This document shows positions 1-11,089 of a DNA stretch of 64,000 nucleotides, one piece after another. Under the pieces are notes generated by a model. The model did not search any database. It was given only the letters and a program-made list of their open reading frames with translations, and was not told where the DNA came from. Numbering within the stretch: the first letter of the stretch is position 1; each line of letters begins with the position of its first letter. Source of the stretch: Palleronia sp. LCG004 (GTDB taxonomy: Bacteria > Pseudomonadota > Alphaproteobacteria > Rhodobacterales > Rhodobacteraceae); NCBI RefSeq assembly GCF_032931615.1, contig NZ_CP136760.1:347170-411169 (forward strand), read 5' to 3'. The position numbers and the translations under genes are program-made.

Positions 1-81
1 CACGGTGATCCGCAAAGGCAAGACGAGCTTACAACCGCCGATATCAGTGTTGCCGGAAGCCCCTTGCCGAAACCGCTTCGA

Positions 82-129
82 TCAGCCGATCCAAGCAAAC
101 CCGCCTGCAAGAATGACGCGCCTCGTCAT
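82..129 (-). other. Very short reading frame coupled to the racemase-like gene
   Basis: An ATG overlaps the TGA of the racemase-like gene in the usual ATGA arrangement and opens a frame of only 15 codons before TGA. Such coupling normally marks the next gene of an operon, so this may be the start of a frameshifted or decayed gene, or chance. The remaining 81 bases to the window edge show no continuation that I recognise. Confidence 0.2.
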
Positions 130-773
130 CGCTCCTCCATCAGGTAGGCCGCGATCAGGTCGATCGCTTCCGGTATGGGGGCGATCACGGGAACCGACAG
201 GCATCCGCGCATCGTCTCGGCAACCCGGGCGAGAGGTCCACCGCCGACGATCACCGCCTGCGCACCGCCGTCCTTCACCGCCGACTGGCTGGCGGAGAGA
301 AGGGCCGCCGCCAACGTGTCGTGGTCGGCCATCACGTCCCGCGGGTCGCCCGGCGTGACCCAGGTGCCGACGAAATTCGCATGGCCATACGCAACGGCGC
401 GCGCGGCGATCGCCTCGCAGAGATCGGGCGTCGTGGTCGCGACGGCGAAGGCGCGTCCACCCGCGCCCGCGGCCCGCATCGCCGCCTCGGCTATACCGAC
501 GACAGGGCATTCGAGTACGTCCCGCAACGCCTCCACCCCCGGATCGCCGAAGGCCGAAACCACGACGCCGTCATAATGCGCCAGTTGGGGGGCAAACGCC
601 GCGACGGCGCGCGCGGCCTCCGACAACGCGACGGCATCGGTGATGAGCGGCACCCCGAACGTCGCGGTATGCCCCGTGATCGAGAGACCCGGAGGGGCCC
701 TGCGCCGCGCGATCTCGCACATCGCGCTGGTAACGGCGGCATCGGTATTGGGATTGACCAGCGCGATCCTCAT
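126..773 (-). CDS. Asp/Glu/hydantoin racemase superfamily protein lacking both usual catalytic cysteines
   Basis: A 215-residue protein starting MRIALVNPNT, the typical first strand of the hydantoin/aspartate racemase family. An upstream in-frame ATG adds 20 residues but gives an arginine-rich tail unlike the family. Family segments are clear: SAFGDPG near residue 73, PVVGIAEAA near 90 and VIVGGGPLA near 174. The two positions that carry the catalytic cysteines in true hydantoin racemases are Ala74 and Gly178/179 here. A classical two-base racemase reaction is therefore unlikely; a lyase, isomerase or binding role is possible. It is divergent from the GntR regulator gene and may belong to the same sugar-acid locus. 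Confidence 0.8.
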   Translation of the reverse strand: MRIALVNPNTDAAVTSAMCEIARRRAPPGLSITGHTATFGVPLITDAVALSEAARAVAAFAPQLAHYDGVVVSAFGDPGVEALRDVLECPVVGIAEAAMRAAGAGGRAFAVATTTPDLCEAIAARAVAYGHANFVGTWVTPGDPRDVMADHDTLAAALLSASQSAVKDGGAQAVIVGGGPLARVAETMRGCLSVPVIAPIPEAIDLIAAYLMEER

Positions 774-1204
774 GCCGCTGGCTCCGCGGCGCGGGCGATA
801 TCCATCGGCGTAGCGAGCCCGACCGGATCGCACCCGCCATCGAGTGCGCGCAGGATCCCATCGCAGCGCCCGACGATCCGTAAATGAAACCCCACGTTCA
901 CAACCAATCTCCGATCTACCGCGCTTGGAGGCCGACTTCAGGGGTGATCGAAATCATCCGGCCCATTCGCTCCAAGATCGAATCCTCCTCGCATTTGCCG
1001 CTCAGCCCCCTCGAACCTGCCTCCGATCGACGCTGTGCGCCACCGATCCGGACAATCCCCCACAGATTTCTTCCAATTCCGTCAGATCCCCTCCCCTGCC
1101 CGAGGTCGCTGCGGGACAATCCTCGGCTGTTCAATCGTGATGCTATCATACAGTAAATCCATATGATAACTTCGACCGGCGAGCCGAAGAAGGAGACGAA
1201 ACAG
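774..1204. other. 431-bp divergent intergenic region
   Basis: Lies between the racemase-like gene and the GntR regulator gene. It holds the inverted repeat listed separately near its right end and the regulator's ribosome binding site (AAGGAGA). I see no reading frame with family resemblance on either strand. Both promoters are presumably here. Confidence 0.6.
1144..1168. promoter_or_regulatory. Candidate operator of the GntR/FadR-type regulator
   Basis: Inverted repeat TATCATA, 11-bp spacer, TATGATA, 36 bp before the chosen ATG of the regulator gene. The same core (ATATGAT/ATCATAT) recurs between kdgD and the semialdehyde dehydrogenase gene, which suggests autoregulation and shared control. 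Assignment to this regulator is inference. Confidence 0.5.
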
Positions 1205-1939
1205 ATGCAGGAACGGGCCGGACGACGCGGAACGATGGTGGTGGACCTCGTCGCGACCCTGCGCAGACGGATCGCGACCGGCGAGTTTCCGGTCGGGTCC
1301 CGCCTGCCGAGCGAGGCGAAGCTCTGCGAGGAAGCGGGCGTGAGTCGCACCGTCCTGCGCGAAGCGGTGGCGGCATTGCGGGCAGACGGCCTTCTGCAGC
1401 CGCGACAGGGATCGGGCGTCTACGTGACGGAACCGCCGGTGGACGAGGCGATCCCCTTCCGCAACGTCGATCCCTCCCGGGTATCGTCGGTCATCGAGGT
1501 GCTGGAGCTGCGCATCGCGCTCGAGGTCGAGGCGGCCGCGCTGGCCGCCAGACGTCGTTCGGCCCGCCAGGAGGAGGAGATGATCGCCCGGTTCGACGAC
1601 ATGGAAAAACTGATCGCTGACGGAGAAACCTCGGTCGAAGCCGATTTCGCCCTGCATGTCGCGATCGCCCGGGCGTCGAACAATACGCGGTTCGAGGAAT
1701 ATCTGACGGTGATCGGGCCCAGCCTGATCCCGCGCCGCGGGGTGCGGCAGGGCGGCACCGACGCGACCGTCGATCCGTCCTATCTGGAATTGCTGGCGCG
1801 GGAGCATCGCGAGATCGTCTCGGCGATCCTCGCCAACGACCCGTCGGCGGCCTCTGCCGCCATGCGCAAGCATCTGCAAGGCAGCCTTGCCAGGTATCGC
1901 GGCCTCCTCGGGCGCGGGACGGCGCAACAGGACTTGTAA
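1205..1939 (+). CDS. GntR family transcriptional regulator, FadR/FCD subfamily
   Basis: A 244-residue regulator. Residues about 10-75 form the winged helix-turn-helix (GEFPVGSRLPSE, GVSRTVLREAV, RQGSGVYV). Residues about 90-220 form an all-helical FCD ligand domain with the metal-ligand pattern DFALH, a mid-domain AREHRE and a late MRKHL. An ATG 14 codons upstream is possible, but AAGGAGA stands correctly in front of the chosen ATG. FadR-type regulators commonly bind sugar acids, and this one heads the transporter operon of a sugar-acid locus, so its effector is probably the imported acid or an intermediate such as 5-dehydro-4-deoxyglucarate (inference). Confidence 0.9.
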   Translation: MQERAGRRGTMVVDLVATLRRRIATGEFPVGSRLPSEAKLCEEAGVSRTVLREAVAALRADGLLQPRQGSGVYVTEPPVDEAIPFRNVDPSRVSSVIEVLELRIALEVEAAALAARRRSARQEEEMIARFDDMEKLIADGETSVEADFALHVAIARASNNTRFEEYLTVIGPSLIPRRGVRQGGTDATVDPSYLELLAREHREIVSAILANDPSAASAAMRKHLQGSLARYRGLLGRGTAQQDL

Positions 1940-1990
1940 TATAACTTAGTTTGGTCATACTACGATTGTAACTCACCGGGGAGGGGTGTG

Positions 1991-3007
1991 ATGCGGCGGA
2001 GGGTTTTACCGGATATCGCGGGACAGGCGGGAGCGATCCTCGTCACGCTGGCCGGACTTCTGATCCTGACATTCGTGATCGGACGGATCATGCCCACCGA
2101 CCCCGTCCGCGCCATCGTGGGCGAGGACGCGACACGAGAGGTCTACGAGAACGTCTATCGCCAGCTCGGCCTCGACCGGCCGGTCTGGCAGCAGTTCTTC
2201 ATGTATATCGGCGATATCCTGACGCTCGATTTCGGCACGTCGATCCGGACGGGCCAACCGGTGCTCAACGACATCGCCCGCGCCCTACCCGCCACGATCG
2301 AACTCGCGACATTCGCCATCATCATCGGCGCGGCACTCGGGATACCGATGGGCGTCGCCGCAGCGGTCAACAAGGACCGGTGGGTGGATCACGTGATCCG
2401 GATCATCAGCCTGACGGGCCATTCCATGCCGATCTTCTGGACAGGGATGATCGCGCTCCTGATCTTCTATGCCGGGCTCGGCTGGGTCGGCGGATCGGGA
2501 AGGATGAGCCAGTTCTACATCGGCATGGTGCCCGAGCGGACGAACTTCCTGCTCATCGACAGCGCACTCGCCGGCCAGTGGGACGTCTTCCGGAGTGCCG
2601 TCAACCACATCATCCTTCCGGCCTCCCTGCTGGGATATTCCTCCTCCGCCTACATCACGCGGATGACGCGCAGCTTCATGCTGGACCAGCTGAACCAGGA
2701 ATACGTGACGACGGCCCGGGTAAAGGGCCTGTCGCGGAACAAGACGATCTGGCGGCACGCCTTCGGCAACATCCGCGTGCAGCTCGTGACGATCGTGGCG
2801 CTGGCCTACGGCTCGCTCCTCGAAGGGGCTGTCCTGATCGAGACGGTCTTCGCATGGCCGGGATTCGGCCAGTACCTGACGGCCAACCTGCTCATCGGCG
2901 ACATGAACGCGGTGATGACCTGCGTGCTCATCGTCGGGCTGATCTTCATCGGCCTGAACGTGATTTCCGACATTCTCTACAGGGTCTTCGACCCGAGGAC
3001 GCGCTGA
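1991..3007 (+). CDS. ABC transporter permease, DppB/OppB type
   Basis: A 338-residue inner-membrane permease. The N-terminal segment has one membrane helix followed by the family sequence LGLDRPVWQQF, and the C-terminal half carries the binding-protein-dependent transport signature (EYVTTARVKGLSRNKTIWRHA). A GTG one codon upstream is also in frame; GGGGAGGGG is better spaced for the ATG used here. It is the first gene of a five-gene run and its stop overlaps the next start. The family moves di/oligopeptides, nickel, opines or oligosaccharides; the neighbours here favour a sugar-acid conjugate. Confidence 0.93.
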   Translation: MRRRVLPDIAGQAGAILVTLAGLLILTFVIGRIMPTDPVRAIVGEDATREVYENVYRQLGLDRPVWQQFFMYIGDILTLDFGTSIRTGQPVLNDIARALPATIELATFAIIIGAALGIPMGVAAAVNKDRWVDHVIRIISLTGHSMPIFWTGMIALLIFYAGLGWVGGSGRMSQFYIGMVPERTNFLLIDSALAGQWDVFRSAVNHIILPASLLGYSSSAYITRMTRSFMLDQLNQEYVTTARVKGLSRNKTIWRHAFGNIRVQLVTIVALAYGSLLEGAVLIETVFAWPGFGQYLTANLLIGDMNAVMTCVLIVGLIFIGLNVISDILYRVFDPRTR

Positions 3008-3903
3008 TGGTGACCCTACCGCTCGGACCTGCCCGCCGCCGCAGGATGCCCCATGCCGTGACATCGCTCGGGCGTATCGTGACCTTCCTGCTGCGCTCCC
3101 CCCCATCGGCCTTCGGGCTGGTCGTGCTTGCCCTGCTGATCCTGATGGCGCTCTTCGCGCCGCTGCTGGCCACGCACAATCCCTATGCGCAGGACCTGAC
3201 GAACACGCTCATGCCGCCGTCGCGCGCGAACCTCTTCGGAACCGACGAACTCGGGCGCGACATCTTCAGCCGTATCGTCCACGGGTCGCGCATCACCCTG
3301 TCGATCATCTTCATCGTGTCGATCGTGGTCGGACCGATCGGCCTCCTCGTCGGGACGGTCGCGGGATATTTCGGCGGGCGCATCGACACCGCGCTGATGC
3401 GCCTGACGGATATCTTCCTGTCGTTCCCGTCGCTGATCCTGTCGCTCGCATTCGTGGCCGCCCTCGGGCCGAGCCTCAACAACGCGATCATCGCCATCGC
3501 GCTCACCGCCTGGCCGCCGATCGCGCGTCTGGCACGGGCGGAAACCCTGACCTTCCGCAAGGCGGACTATATCGCGGCGGCCCGGCTGCAGGGGGCGTCC
3601 TCGGCCCGCATCATCTGGAAGAGCATCGTGCCCATGTGCCTGCCCTCGGTCCTGATCCGGCTGACGCTCAACATGGCGACCGTCATCCTGACCGCCGCGG
3701 GCCTGGGCTTCCTCGGGCTCGGCGCGCAGCCGCCGCTGCCGGAATGGGGGGCGATGATCGCGACCGGACGCCGCTACATGATCGACAGCTGGTGGCTCGT
3801 GACGTTTCCCGGCATCGCGATCCTGGCCGTCAGCCTCGCCTTCAACCTTCTGGGCGACGGCCTGCGCGACGCGCTCGATCCCAAGCAGATGAACAAGAGG
3901 TAA
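3007..3903 (+). CDS. ABC transporter permease, DppC/OppC type
   Basis: A 298-residue partner permease starting MVTLPLGPAR at a TGATG overlap with the preceding stop. A cytoplasmic N-terminus of about 30 residues is followed by the OppC_N membrane helix, the family sequence FGTDELGRDIFSRIVHGSR, and the EAA-type loop (FRKADYIAAARLQGAS). It forms the translocation channel with the upstream DppB-type protein. A longer upstream frame is only the antisense-free shadow of that gene. Confidence 0.93.
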   Translation: MVTLPLGPARRRRMPHAVTSLGRIVTFLLRSPPSAFGLVVLALLILMALFAPLLATHNPYAQDLTNTLMPPSRANLFGTDELGRDIFSRIVHGSRITLSIIFIVSIVVGPIGLLVGTVAGYFGGRIDTALMRLTDIFLSFPSLILSLAFVAALGPSLNNAIIAIALTAWPPIARLARAETLTFRKADYIAAARLQGASSARIIWKSIVPMCLPSVLIRLTLNMATVILTAAGLGFLGLGAQPPLPEWGAMIATGRRYMIDSWWLVTFPGIAILAVSLAFNLLGDGLRDALDPKQMNKR

Positions 3904-3908
3904 GCGCG

Positions 3909-4742
3909 ATGGATCCTATGCTGAGCGTGAGGAACCTCACGGTGCGCTACGGCGGATCGACCGATCCGGCGGTGCAAGGGGTCAGCTTCGATCTCGGGCG
4001 TGAGCGGCTGGGGATCGTGGGCGAATCCGGGTCGGGCAAATCCACCGTCGGACGTGCCATCATGCGGCTTCTGCCGGGGGCCGACGTGACGGCCGACCGC
4101 CTGCGGTTCGACGGGCTCGACCTGCTGGACCTGCCCGAGCGCGCGATGCTGAAGGTGCGCGGGGCGCGCATGTCGATGATCCTGCAGGATCCGAAATTCT
4201 CGCTGAACCCGATCGAACGTTGCGGCGACCAGATCGCCGAGGCGTATCGCACCCATATCCGCGCAACCAGGGCAGAGGCCCGCGCGAAGACGGTCGAGAT
4301 GTTGAAGGCCGTCCAGATCCGCGATCCCGAACGGGTCTACGGCCTCTATCCGCACGAGGTTTCGGGCGGCATGGGCCAGCGGGTGATGATCGCGATGATG
4401 CTGATGACGGATCCGGACCTCGTCATCGCGGACGAGCCGACATCGGCGCTCGACGTGACCGTGCGGCTCGAGGTCCTGCGCATCCTCGACGCGCTGGTGA
4501 AGGAACGGGGGATCGGCCTCGTGATGATCTCGCACGATCTGAACCTCGTCCGCAATTTCTGCGACAGGGTGCTGATCATGTATGCCGGCCGGGTCGTCGA
4601 GGTCCTCGACGCGGCCGATCTCGACCGCGCCACACATCCCTACACGCGTGGCCTGATCGCGGCACAGCCGCGGATCGGCGGCGACCGCGCGCCGCTTCCG
4701 GTGCTGGAACGGCAGGCGAGCTGGTCGGAGGGCGCGGCATGA
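3909..4742 (+). CDS. Dipeptide-type ABC transporter ATPase, DppD-like
   Basis: A 277-residue ATPase. Walker [10 protein letters not shown] is near residue 38, the Q-loop region reads QDPKFSLNP, the signature is SGGMGQR, and Walker B is followed by DEPTSALD and an H-loop in MISHDLN. This is the oligopeptide subfamily pattern. It ends slightly earlier than many DppD proteins and lacks an obvious cysteine-rich C-terminal motif. It pairs with the next gene product to energise the two permeases. Confidence 0.92.
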   Translation: MDPMLSVRNLTVRYGGSTDPAVQGVSFDLGRERLGIVGESGSGKSTVGRAIMRLLPGADVTADRLRFDGLDLLDLPERAMLKVRGARMSMILQDPKFSLNPIERCGDQIAEAYRTHIRATRAEARAKTVEMLKAVQIRDPERVYGLYPHEVSGGMGQRVMIAMMLMTDPDLVIADEPTSALDVTVRLEVLRILDALVKERGIGLVMISHDLNLVRNFCDRVLIMYAGRVVEVLDAADLDRATHPYTRGLIAAQPRIGGDRAPLPVLERQASWSEGAA

Positions 4743-5485
4743 AGTCGGTCGGCGTCAAGAACCTGTCGATCACGCTGGGCGCGTTGCAGATCCTGCATTC
4801 AGTCAGCTTCGACGTCGCCGCGGGCGAATGTTTCGGGCTGGTCGGCGAAAGCGGATCGGGAAAGTCGACCGTGCTGCGATGTGCCTCGCTTCTCATGTCG
4901 AACTGGGAGGGGCAGGTGACGATCGGCGGGCAATCGGTGCGCGACATGGACCCGATGGCGCGGTGCCGGACATTGCAGATGGTGTTCCAGGACCCCTACG
5001 GATCGCTGCATCCCCGTCAGTCGGTCCGGACGGTCCTGACCGAACCGCTCGCGATTCACGGGCTCGGCCATCGCGATGCGAGGATGCGACAGGCACTGCG
5101 CGAGGTGGGCCTGTCGGACGACTTTCTCGAGCGGTTTCCCCACCAGATGTCGGGCGGGCAGCGGCAGCGGGTCGCCATCGCCCGCGCCCTGATCCTCGAG
5201 CCCGACGTCCTGTTTCTGGACGAGCCGACCTCGGCGCTGGACGTGAGCGTTCAGGCCGAGATCCTGAACCTGCTGGCGCGTCTGCGATCCGAGAAGGGCT
5301 TTACCTACATCATGGTCAGTCACGATCTGGCCGTGGTGGACCATATGTGCGACCGGTTCGCCGTGATGCAGGGCGGCCGGATCGTCGAGGTGCTCGACCG
5401 TGCGGACATTCCCGGCAACGGTGCCACCGACCCCTATGCGCGCGAGCTGATCGGTGCCTCGCTGGCCTACGAGCGGGCGATTTGA
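4739..5485 (+). CDS. Dipeptide-type ABC transporter ATPase, DppF-like
   Basis: A 248-residue second ATPase whose ATG overlaps the previous TGA. Walker [10 protein letters not shown], the MVFQDPYGSLHPR Q-loop region typical of DppF/OppF, signature [19 protein letters not shown] and H-loop VSHDL are present. It is shorter than many DppF proteins (about 320 residues) because the C-terminal oligopeptide extension is reduced. Confidence 0.92.
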   Translation: MKSVGVKNLSITLGALQILHSVSFDVAAGECFGLVGESGSGKSTVLRCASLLMSNWEGQVTIGGQSVRDMDPMARCRTLQMVFQDPYGSLHPRQSVRTVLTEPLAIHGLGHRDARMRQALREVGLSDDFLERFPHQMSGGQRQRVAIARALILEPDVLFLDEPTSALDVSVQAEILNLLARLRSEKGFTYIMVSHDLAVVDHMCDRFAVMQGGRIVEVLDRADIPGNGATDPYARELIGASLAYERAI

Positions 5486-6381
5486 TCGACCGGCTGCCGG
5501 ATTTCCTGGAGATCAGGCGACGAGGCTGGACCGGCCCGCCCGCCGATCTTTCCGCATGGCGCGCGACGCTTCCCCCGCATGACGGCCTGCCCGAGGTCAG
5601 ACGCCGAGGCATCCGCGTGGCGTTCCGGTTCGCGACCGGCGCGCGCGCGACCGGCGTCTTCCTCCGGGGCGAACGGCCGGGGCCCGCGATCCTGGCGCTG
5701 CACGAGCATGGCGGCGACTTCGTCCGGGGCTGGGGCAAGCTCGCCCGGCCGAGCGCGCATTACCACGGTCTCGCGCCGTTGCGGGCCATCCGCGCGGCGG
5801 GTCTGTCGGTGCTCTGCCTCGACGCCGTGGGGTTCGGCGCGCGATGGTCCGGCGGCTACGAGGCGCAGCAGGCGCTGGCGGCAGGCGCGATGGGGCTCGG
5901 CTGGTCGCTTGCGGGCATCACCGCGGCCGAGGACATGCAGGCCGCGCGATGGCTCGCATCGCTGGATGGCGTGACATCCGTGGGGGCGTTCGGCTTCTCG
6001 TTCGGCGGCTTCCGGGCATGGCAGGTCCTCGCTCTGTCAAAGGCGGTCTCGGCTGCAGCGTCGATCGGGTGGATGGCCTGCCGCGCGGACATGCTCGCCG
6101 CCGGTTCTCCGTTCCTGCGCGGCCAATCCGCCTTCCATTTCCTCCATCCCGGAATCGCTGCGGATTATCCGGATCTCGCGGCGGCGGCCGCGCCGAAGCC
6201 TCTGTTCCTGCGGGTCGGCAGGGGCGACCGTCACATGCCGGAAGCCAGCGCCGCGCGCGCCTTCGCGCGCATCGCATCGCTGCACCCCACCGTGGATGCC
6301 GGGTTCCACGACGAGCGCCATACCTGCCCGCGGGACGTCCTCACCGCGTCCATCGACTTCCTGCGCGACCGCCTCGCATAG
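5482..6381 (+). CDS. Alpha/beta hydrolase of the dienelactone hydrolase/acetyl esterase type
   Basis: A 299-residue cytoplasmic protein with no signal peptide. The start is probably a TTG overlapping the preceding TGA (TTGA); no good ATG exists in frame nearby. The fold is visible from the LALHEHGG strand-turn, the LCLDAVGFG strand, the nucleophile elbow GFSFGG and a late catalytic-His candidate in DERHTCP. It is co-translated with the transporter and so probably deacylates or opens a lactone in the imported compound. Whether it is an esterase, lactonase or peptidase cannot be decided from sequence. Confidence 0.8.
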   Translation: MIDRLPDFLEIRRRGWTGPPADLSAWRATLPPHDGLPEVRRRGIRVAFRFATGARATGVFLRGERPGPAILALHEHGGDFVRGWGKLARPSAHYHGLAPLRAIRAAGLSVLCLDAVGFGARWSGGYEAQQALAAGAMGLGWSLAGITAAEDMQAARWLASLDGVTSVGAFGFSFGGFRAWQVLALSKAVSAAASIGWMACRADMLAAGSPFLRGQSAFHFLHPGIAADYPDLAAAAAPKPLFLRVGRGDRHMPEASAARAFARIASLHPTVDAGFHDERHTCPRDVLTASIDFLRDRLA

Positions 6382-6384
6382 AAA

Positions 6385-6410
6385 CAGGGCGCGACCGAAG
6401 CCGCGCCCTG
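6385..6410. terminator. Bidirectional terminator-like hairpin
   Basis: Perfect 9-bp arms CAGGGCGCG and CGCGCCCTG around an 8-base loop, in the 50-bp gap between the convergent hydrolase and binding-protein genes. There is no strong T-run on either side, so termination efficiency is uncertain. Confidence 0.6.
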
Positions 6411-6431
6411 CATGATCAGGTCGATCGACCC

Positions 6432-8024
6432 TCAGCGGTTTTTCGTGACGTCCTCGAACCGCGACGTCCAGACATCGACGACGACACCTTCGACATCGTC
6501 CTGATAGGCGGCGGTCACGACCACCTCCGAGAAGGGCTGGATCGACATGACCAGCTCCTGCATGCGGGCCTGGATGTCGGCATACATCTGTTCCTGGACC
6601 TCGACGTCGCCCTCGACGAGCGCGTTCTCGATCATCTCGTTCAACTCCTCGTCGAAGAAGCTCGTGCGCCAGCCCTGGTAGTTGGTCAGACCCGCCTCGT
6701 CGGAATTGTCGGGGTTGTAGGCCACCGCGCGCAGGTTGCTGTCTGGATGCGGGTTCTGACCGCCGCCGCCACGACCGACCAGCATATCGAATTCGCGCGA
6801 CCGCATCGCCCCGTAGATCTGTCCCCCGTCGCCGGTGATGATCTCGGCATTGATCCCGGCCTGCGCCAGCGTTCCCTGGATCGCCGTCGCGCTGTCGAGG
6901 AATTCCTGTTCCGAGATCACGCGCAACGTGGTGTCGAACCCGTCGGGATACCCGGCTTCGGCCAGCAGTTCCTTCGCGCGTTCGACATCGAGCTCGTAGC
7001 CCGGATCGTCGGCCGCGGCGAAGGCGTAGGAATTGACCGGCACCTGACGCTCGACCCCGAAATAGGGCATGATCGCGCTGTTGATCCCGTCGTAATCGAT
7101 CAGATAGCGCAGCGCCTCGCGCACCTTCGGGTTGGCGAGGATCTCGTTCTTCATCGAGACCCCGAGATAATAGAACCCCGCACTCGGCACGGTTTCGACC
7201 GTGATGTCCTCGTTCGCCTCGAGCGCGCGCAGATCGGCCGCCCCGAGCGAATAGCCGATGTCCAGATCGCCCTGTTCGAGCGCTAGACGCTGGCTCTGGC
7301 TTTCGGGGAGGTGGCGCATCAGCACGCGCTCCATCGACGGCTCATCGCCCCAGTATTCGGGATTCTTCGTCAGGATGACGTATTCGTTGGCGCGCCACTG
7401 GTTGAGCGTGAAGGCACCCGATCCGGCCGAGTTGTTGGTCAGCCACGCCGTGCCCATGTCGCCGTCGTCGTGCTCCTCGACCACCGCCCGGTCGAGGATC
7501 GAGCCCGGACCGTTCATCGTGAGTGTCATCATCAGCAAGCGCGGATCGTCCGCCTGCGGAAGGTGCAGGCGGAGCGTCTTGTCATCGACCACCTCGGTCA
7601 TCTCTTCGATGTTCTCGGCCGTGTAGCCGCGACTGACGAGCCACGTGGATTGCGCGAGGTTCAGCTTGATCGGCCGACGCAGGCTGTAGGCGACATCCTC
7701 GGCCGTCACGGGATTGCCCGAGGCGAAGGTCGCGTCGGGGTCGATCTGGAACGTGATCGACCGGTTGTCCTCGGCCACCTCCCAGCTCGTGGCGATGGAC
7801 GGGACCAGTTCGTATGTCTCGGGGTCGAGGCGCACGATCGTGTCGTAGACGTTGTTGAGGATCTGGACCGCGTCCGCCCCGGTGATGGCCGCCGGGTCGA
7901 GCGTCAGGACGTTGTTCATGTCGAAGCCGACGATCAGCTGGTCGTCCGGCGTTTCGGCATCGGCGAGACCCGCCTGCCCGAGCAGCAGCGCGCCGAGCGC
8001 TGCGGATGCGAGAAGATGTTTCAT
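6432..8024 (-). CDS. Periplasmic substrate-binding protein, family 5 (DppA/OppA type)
   Basis: A 530-residue protein with a signal peptide of about 23 residues (MKHLLASAALGALLLGQAGLADA) and a mature SBP_bac_5 domain (LTLDPAAITGADAVQILNNV, later GDLDIGYSLGAADL). GGAGGAAT lies just before the ATG, which discards the long upstream open frame. It is the binding protein for the Dpp-type transporter but is transcribed convergently, as the last gene of the kdgD operon. Transporter and catabolic genes thus sit in two transcription units. Confidence 0.93.
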   Translation of the reverse strand: MKHLLASAALGALLLGQAGLADAETPDDQLIVGFDMNNVLTLDPAAITGADAVQILNNVYDTIVRLDPETYELVPSIATSWEVAEDNRSITFQIDPDATFASGNPVTAEDVAYSLRRPIKLNLAQSTWLVSRGYTAENIEEMTEVVDDKTLRLHLPQADDPRLLMMTLTMNGPGSILDRAVVEEHDDGDMGTAWLTNNSAGSGAFTLNQWRANEYVILTKNPEYWGDEPSMERVLMRHLPESQSQRLALEQGDLDIGYSLGAADLRALEANEDITVETVPSAGFYYLGVSMKNEILANPKVREALRYLIDYDGINSAIMPYFGVERQVPVNSYAFAAADDPGYELDVERAKELLAEAGYPDGFDTTLRVISEQEFLDSATAIQGTLAQAGINAEIITGDGGQIYGAMRSREFDMLVGRGGGGQNPHPDSNLRAVAYNPDNSDEAGLTNYQGWRTSFFDEELNEMIENALVEGDVEVQEQMYADIQARMQELVMSIQPFSEVVVTAAYQDDVEGVVVDVWTSRFEDVTKNR

Positions 8025-8092
8025 GTATTCCTCCTGTTGGACGCCCCTTGTCTCTCCCGGGCGCGTTGAATCGGCACGTTCCGCGACCGGCG

Positions 8093-8749
8093 TCACTCCT
8101 CCCCGGTCGGCGGTGTCGAAAGTCCGAGGATGCGTGCCACCGGTTCGATAAGCGCCGAGCCGATGGCGCGGGTCTGATCGCGGTGCAGATGCACGCCGTC
8201 TTCCTCCGAGGCCGTCGCGACGGTGGCGGCATCGAAGAAATGCGCCCCCTCCTCGCGCGCGACATCGGCGTAGAGCGACGGGAAGCGCAGCGATTGGGGA
8301 ATGCGGTCGGGGCCGTCCGGCATCCGGCCCGTCGCCTGCCTGCAGGCGGGCGGTGCGACGACGAGGATCTCTGGCACATGTCCCTTGGGCTTGTATCTCT
8401 GCGTCCGCGTCAGCTGCACCAGCCGACGGATTCCCGCCTGCGAATTCGCGGCCGTCGCCCCGTGGATCGGCTTCAGGTCGTTCGTCCCGAGCATCAGGAT
8501 CACGAGATCGAGCGGCATGTGCGCGGCCAGCGCCACCGGAAGGGTCTTCACCGAATTCCGGCAGCACGGCCCGCTATGGTCGTCGAAGCACGTGGTGCGC
8601 CCCCCGACCCCGTCATGGATGACCCGCGCCAAACCGGAAAGCCCGGCCTCCAGCACCGATGGCCAGAGATCGGCATGAGGGTGCCTCAGCGTCGTGACGG
8701 GGTCGGCCCCCCAGGTCAGGCTGTCGCCGTAGGCAAGGACGCTCTTCAC
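8093..8749 (-). CDS. SGNH/GDSL-family hydrolase
   Basis: A 218-residue protein starting at GTG behind GGAGGG. All four SGNH blocks are visible: GDSLTWG at the N-terminus (Ser nucleophile), GVGGRTT, GTND, and DGVHLH with the Asp/His pair. There is no signal peptide, so it acts in the cytoplasm. Such enzymes remove acetyl or other acyl groups from sugars. Its place between the enolase-family gene and the binding-protein gene suggests the imported sugar acid is esterified, consistent with a second hydrolase in the transporter operon. Confidence 0.88.
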   Translation of the reverse strand: MKSVLAYGDSLTWGADPVTTLRHPHADLWPSVLEAGLSGLARVIHDGVGGRTTCFDDHSGPCCRNSVKTLPVALAAHMPLDLVILMLGTNDLKPIHGATAANSQAGIRRLVQLTRTQRYKPKGHVPEILVVAPPACRQATGRMPDGPDRIPQSLRFPSLYADVAREEGAHFFDAATVATASEEDGVHLHRDQTRAIGSALIEPVARILGLSTPPTGEE

Positions 8750-8789
8750 CGCGGCGCCCTCCAGGGTCTTGGGCCTTCGGGGTCGCTGG

Positions 8790-10946
<2,157 letters not shown>

Positions 10947-11089
10947 CGGGGCGCGAAGATCCCGGCGCGTGGCAGCCGATCGTTGCCGCGATGGCCCGCG
11001 ACACTCCGTTCCACCCCGCCCCGGCACGCGAGGCGACCCCGTGCGGAAGCCCCTTCCGCGACCGACCTGATCCGAAGAAAGAGGACGAC

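Noticed and set aside
1940..1990. A third GntR-type site (GGTCATAC...GTAAC) between the regulator and permease genes
   Set aside because: Its symmetry is poor and it does not share the ATATGAT core convincingly.
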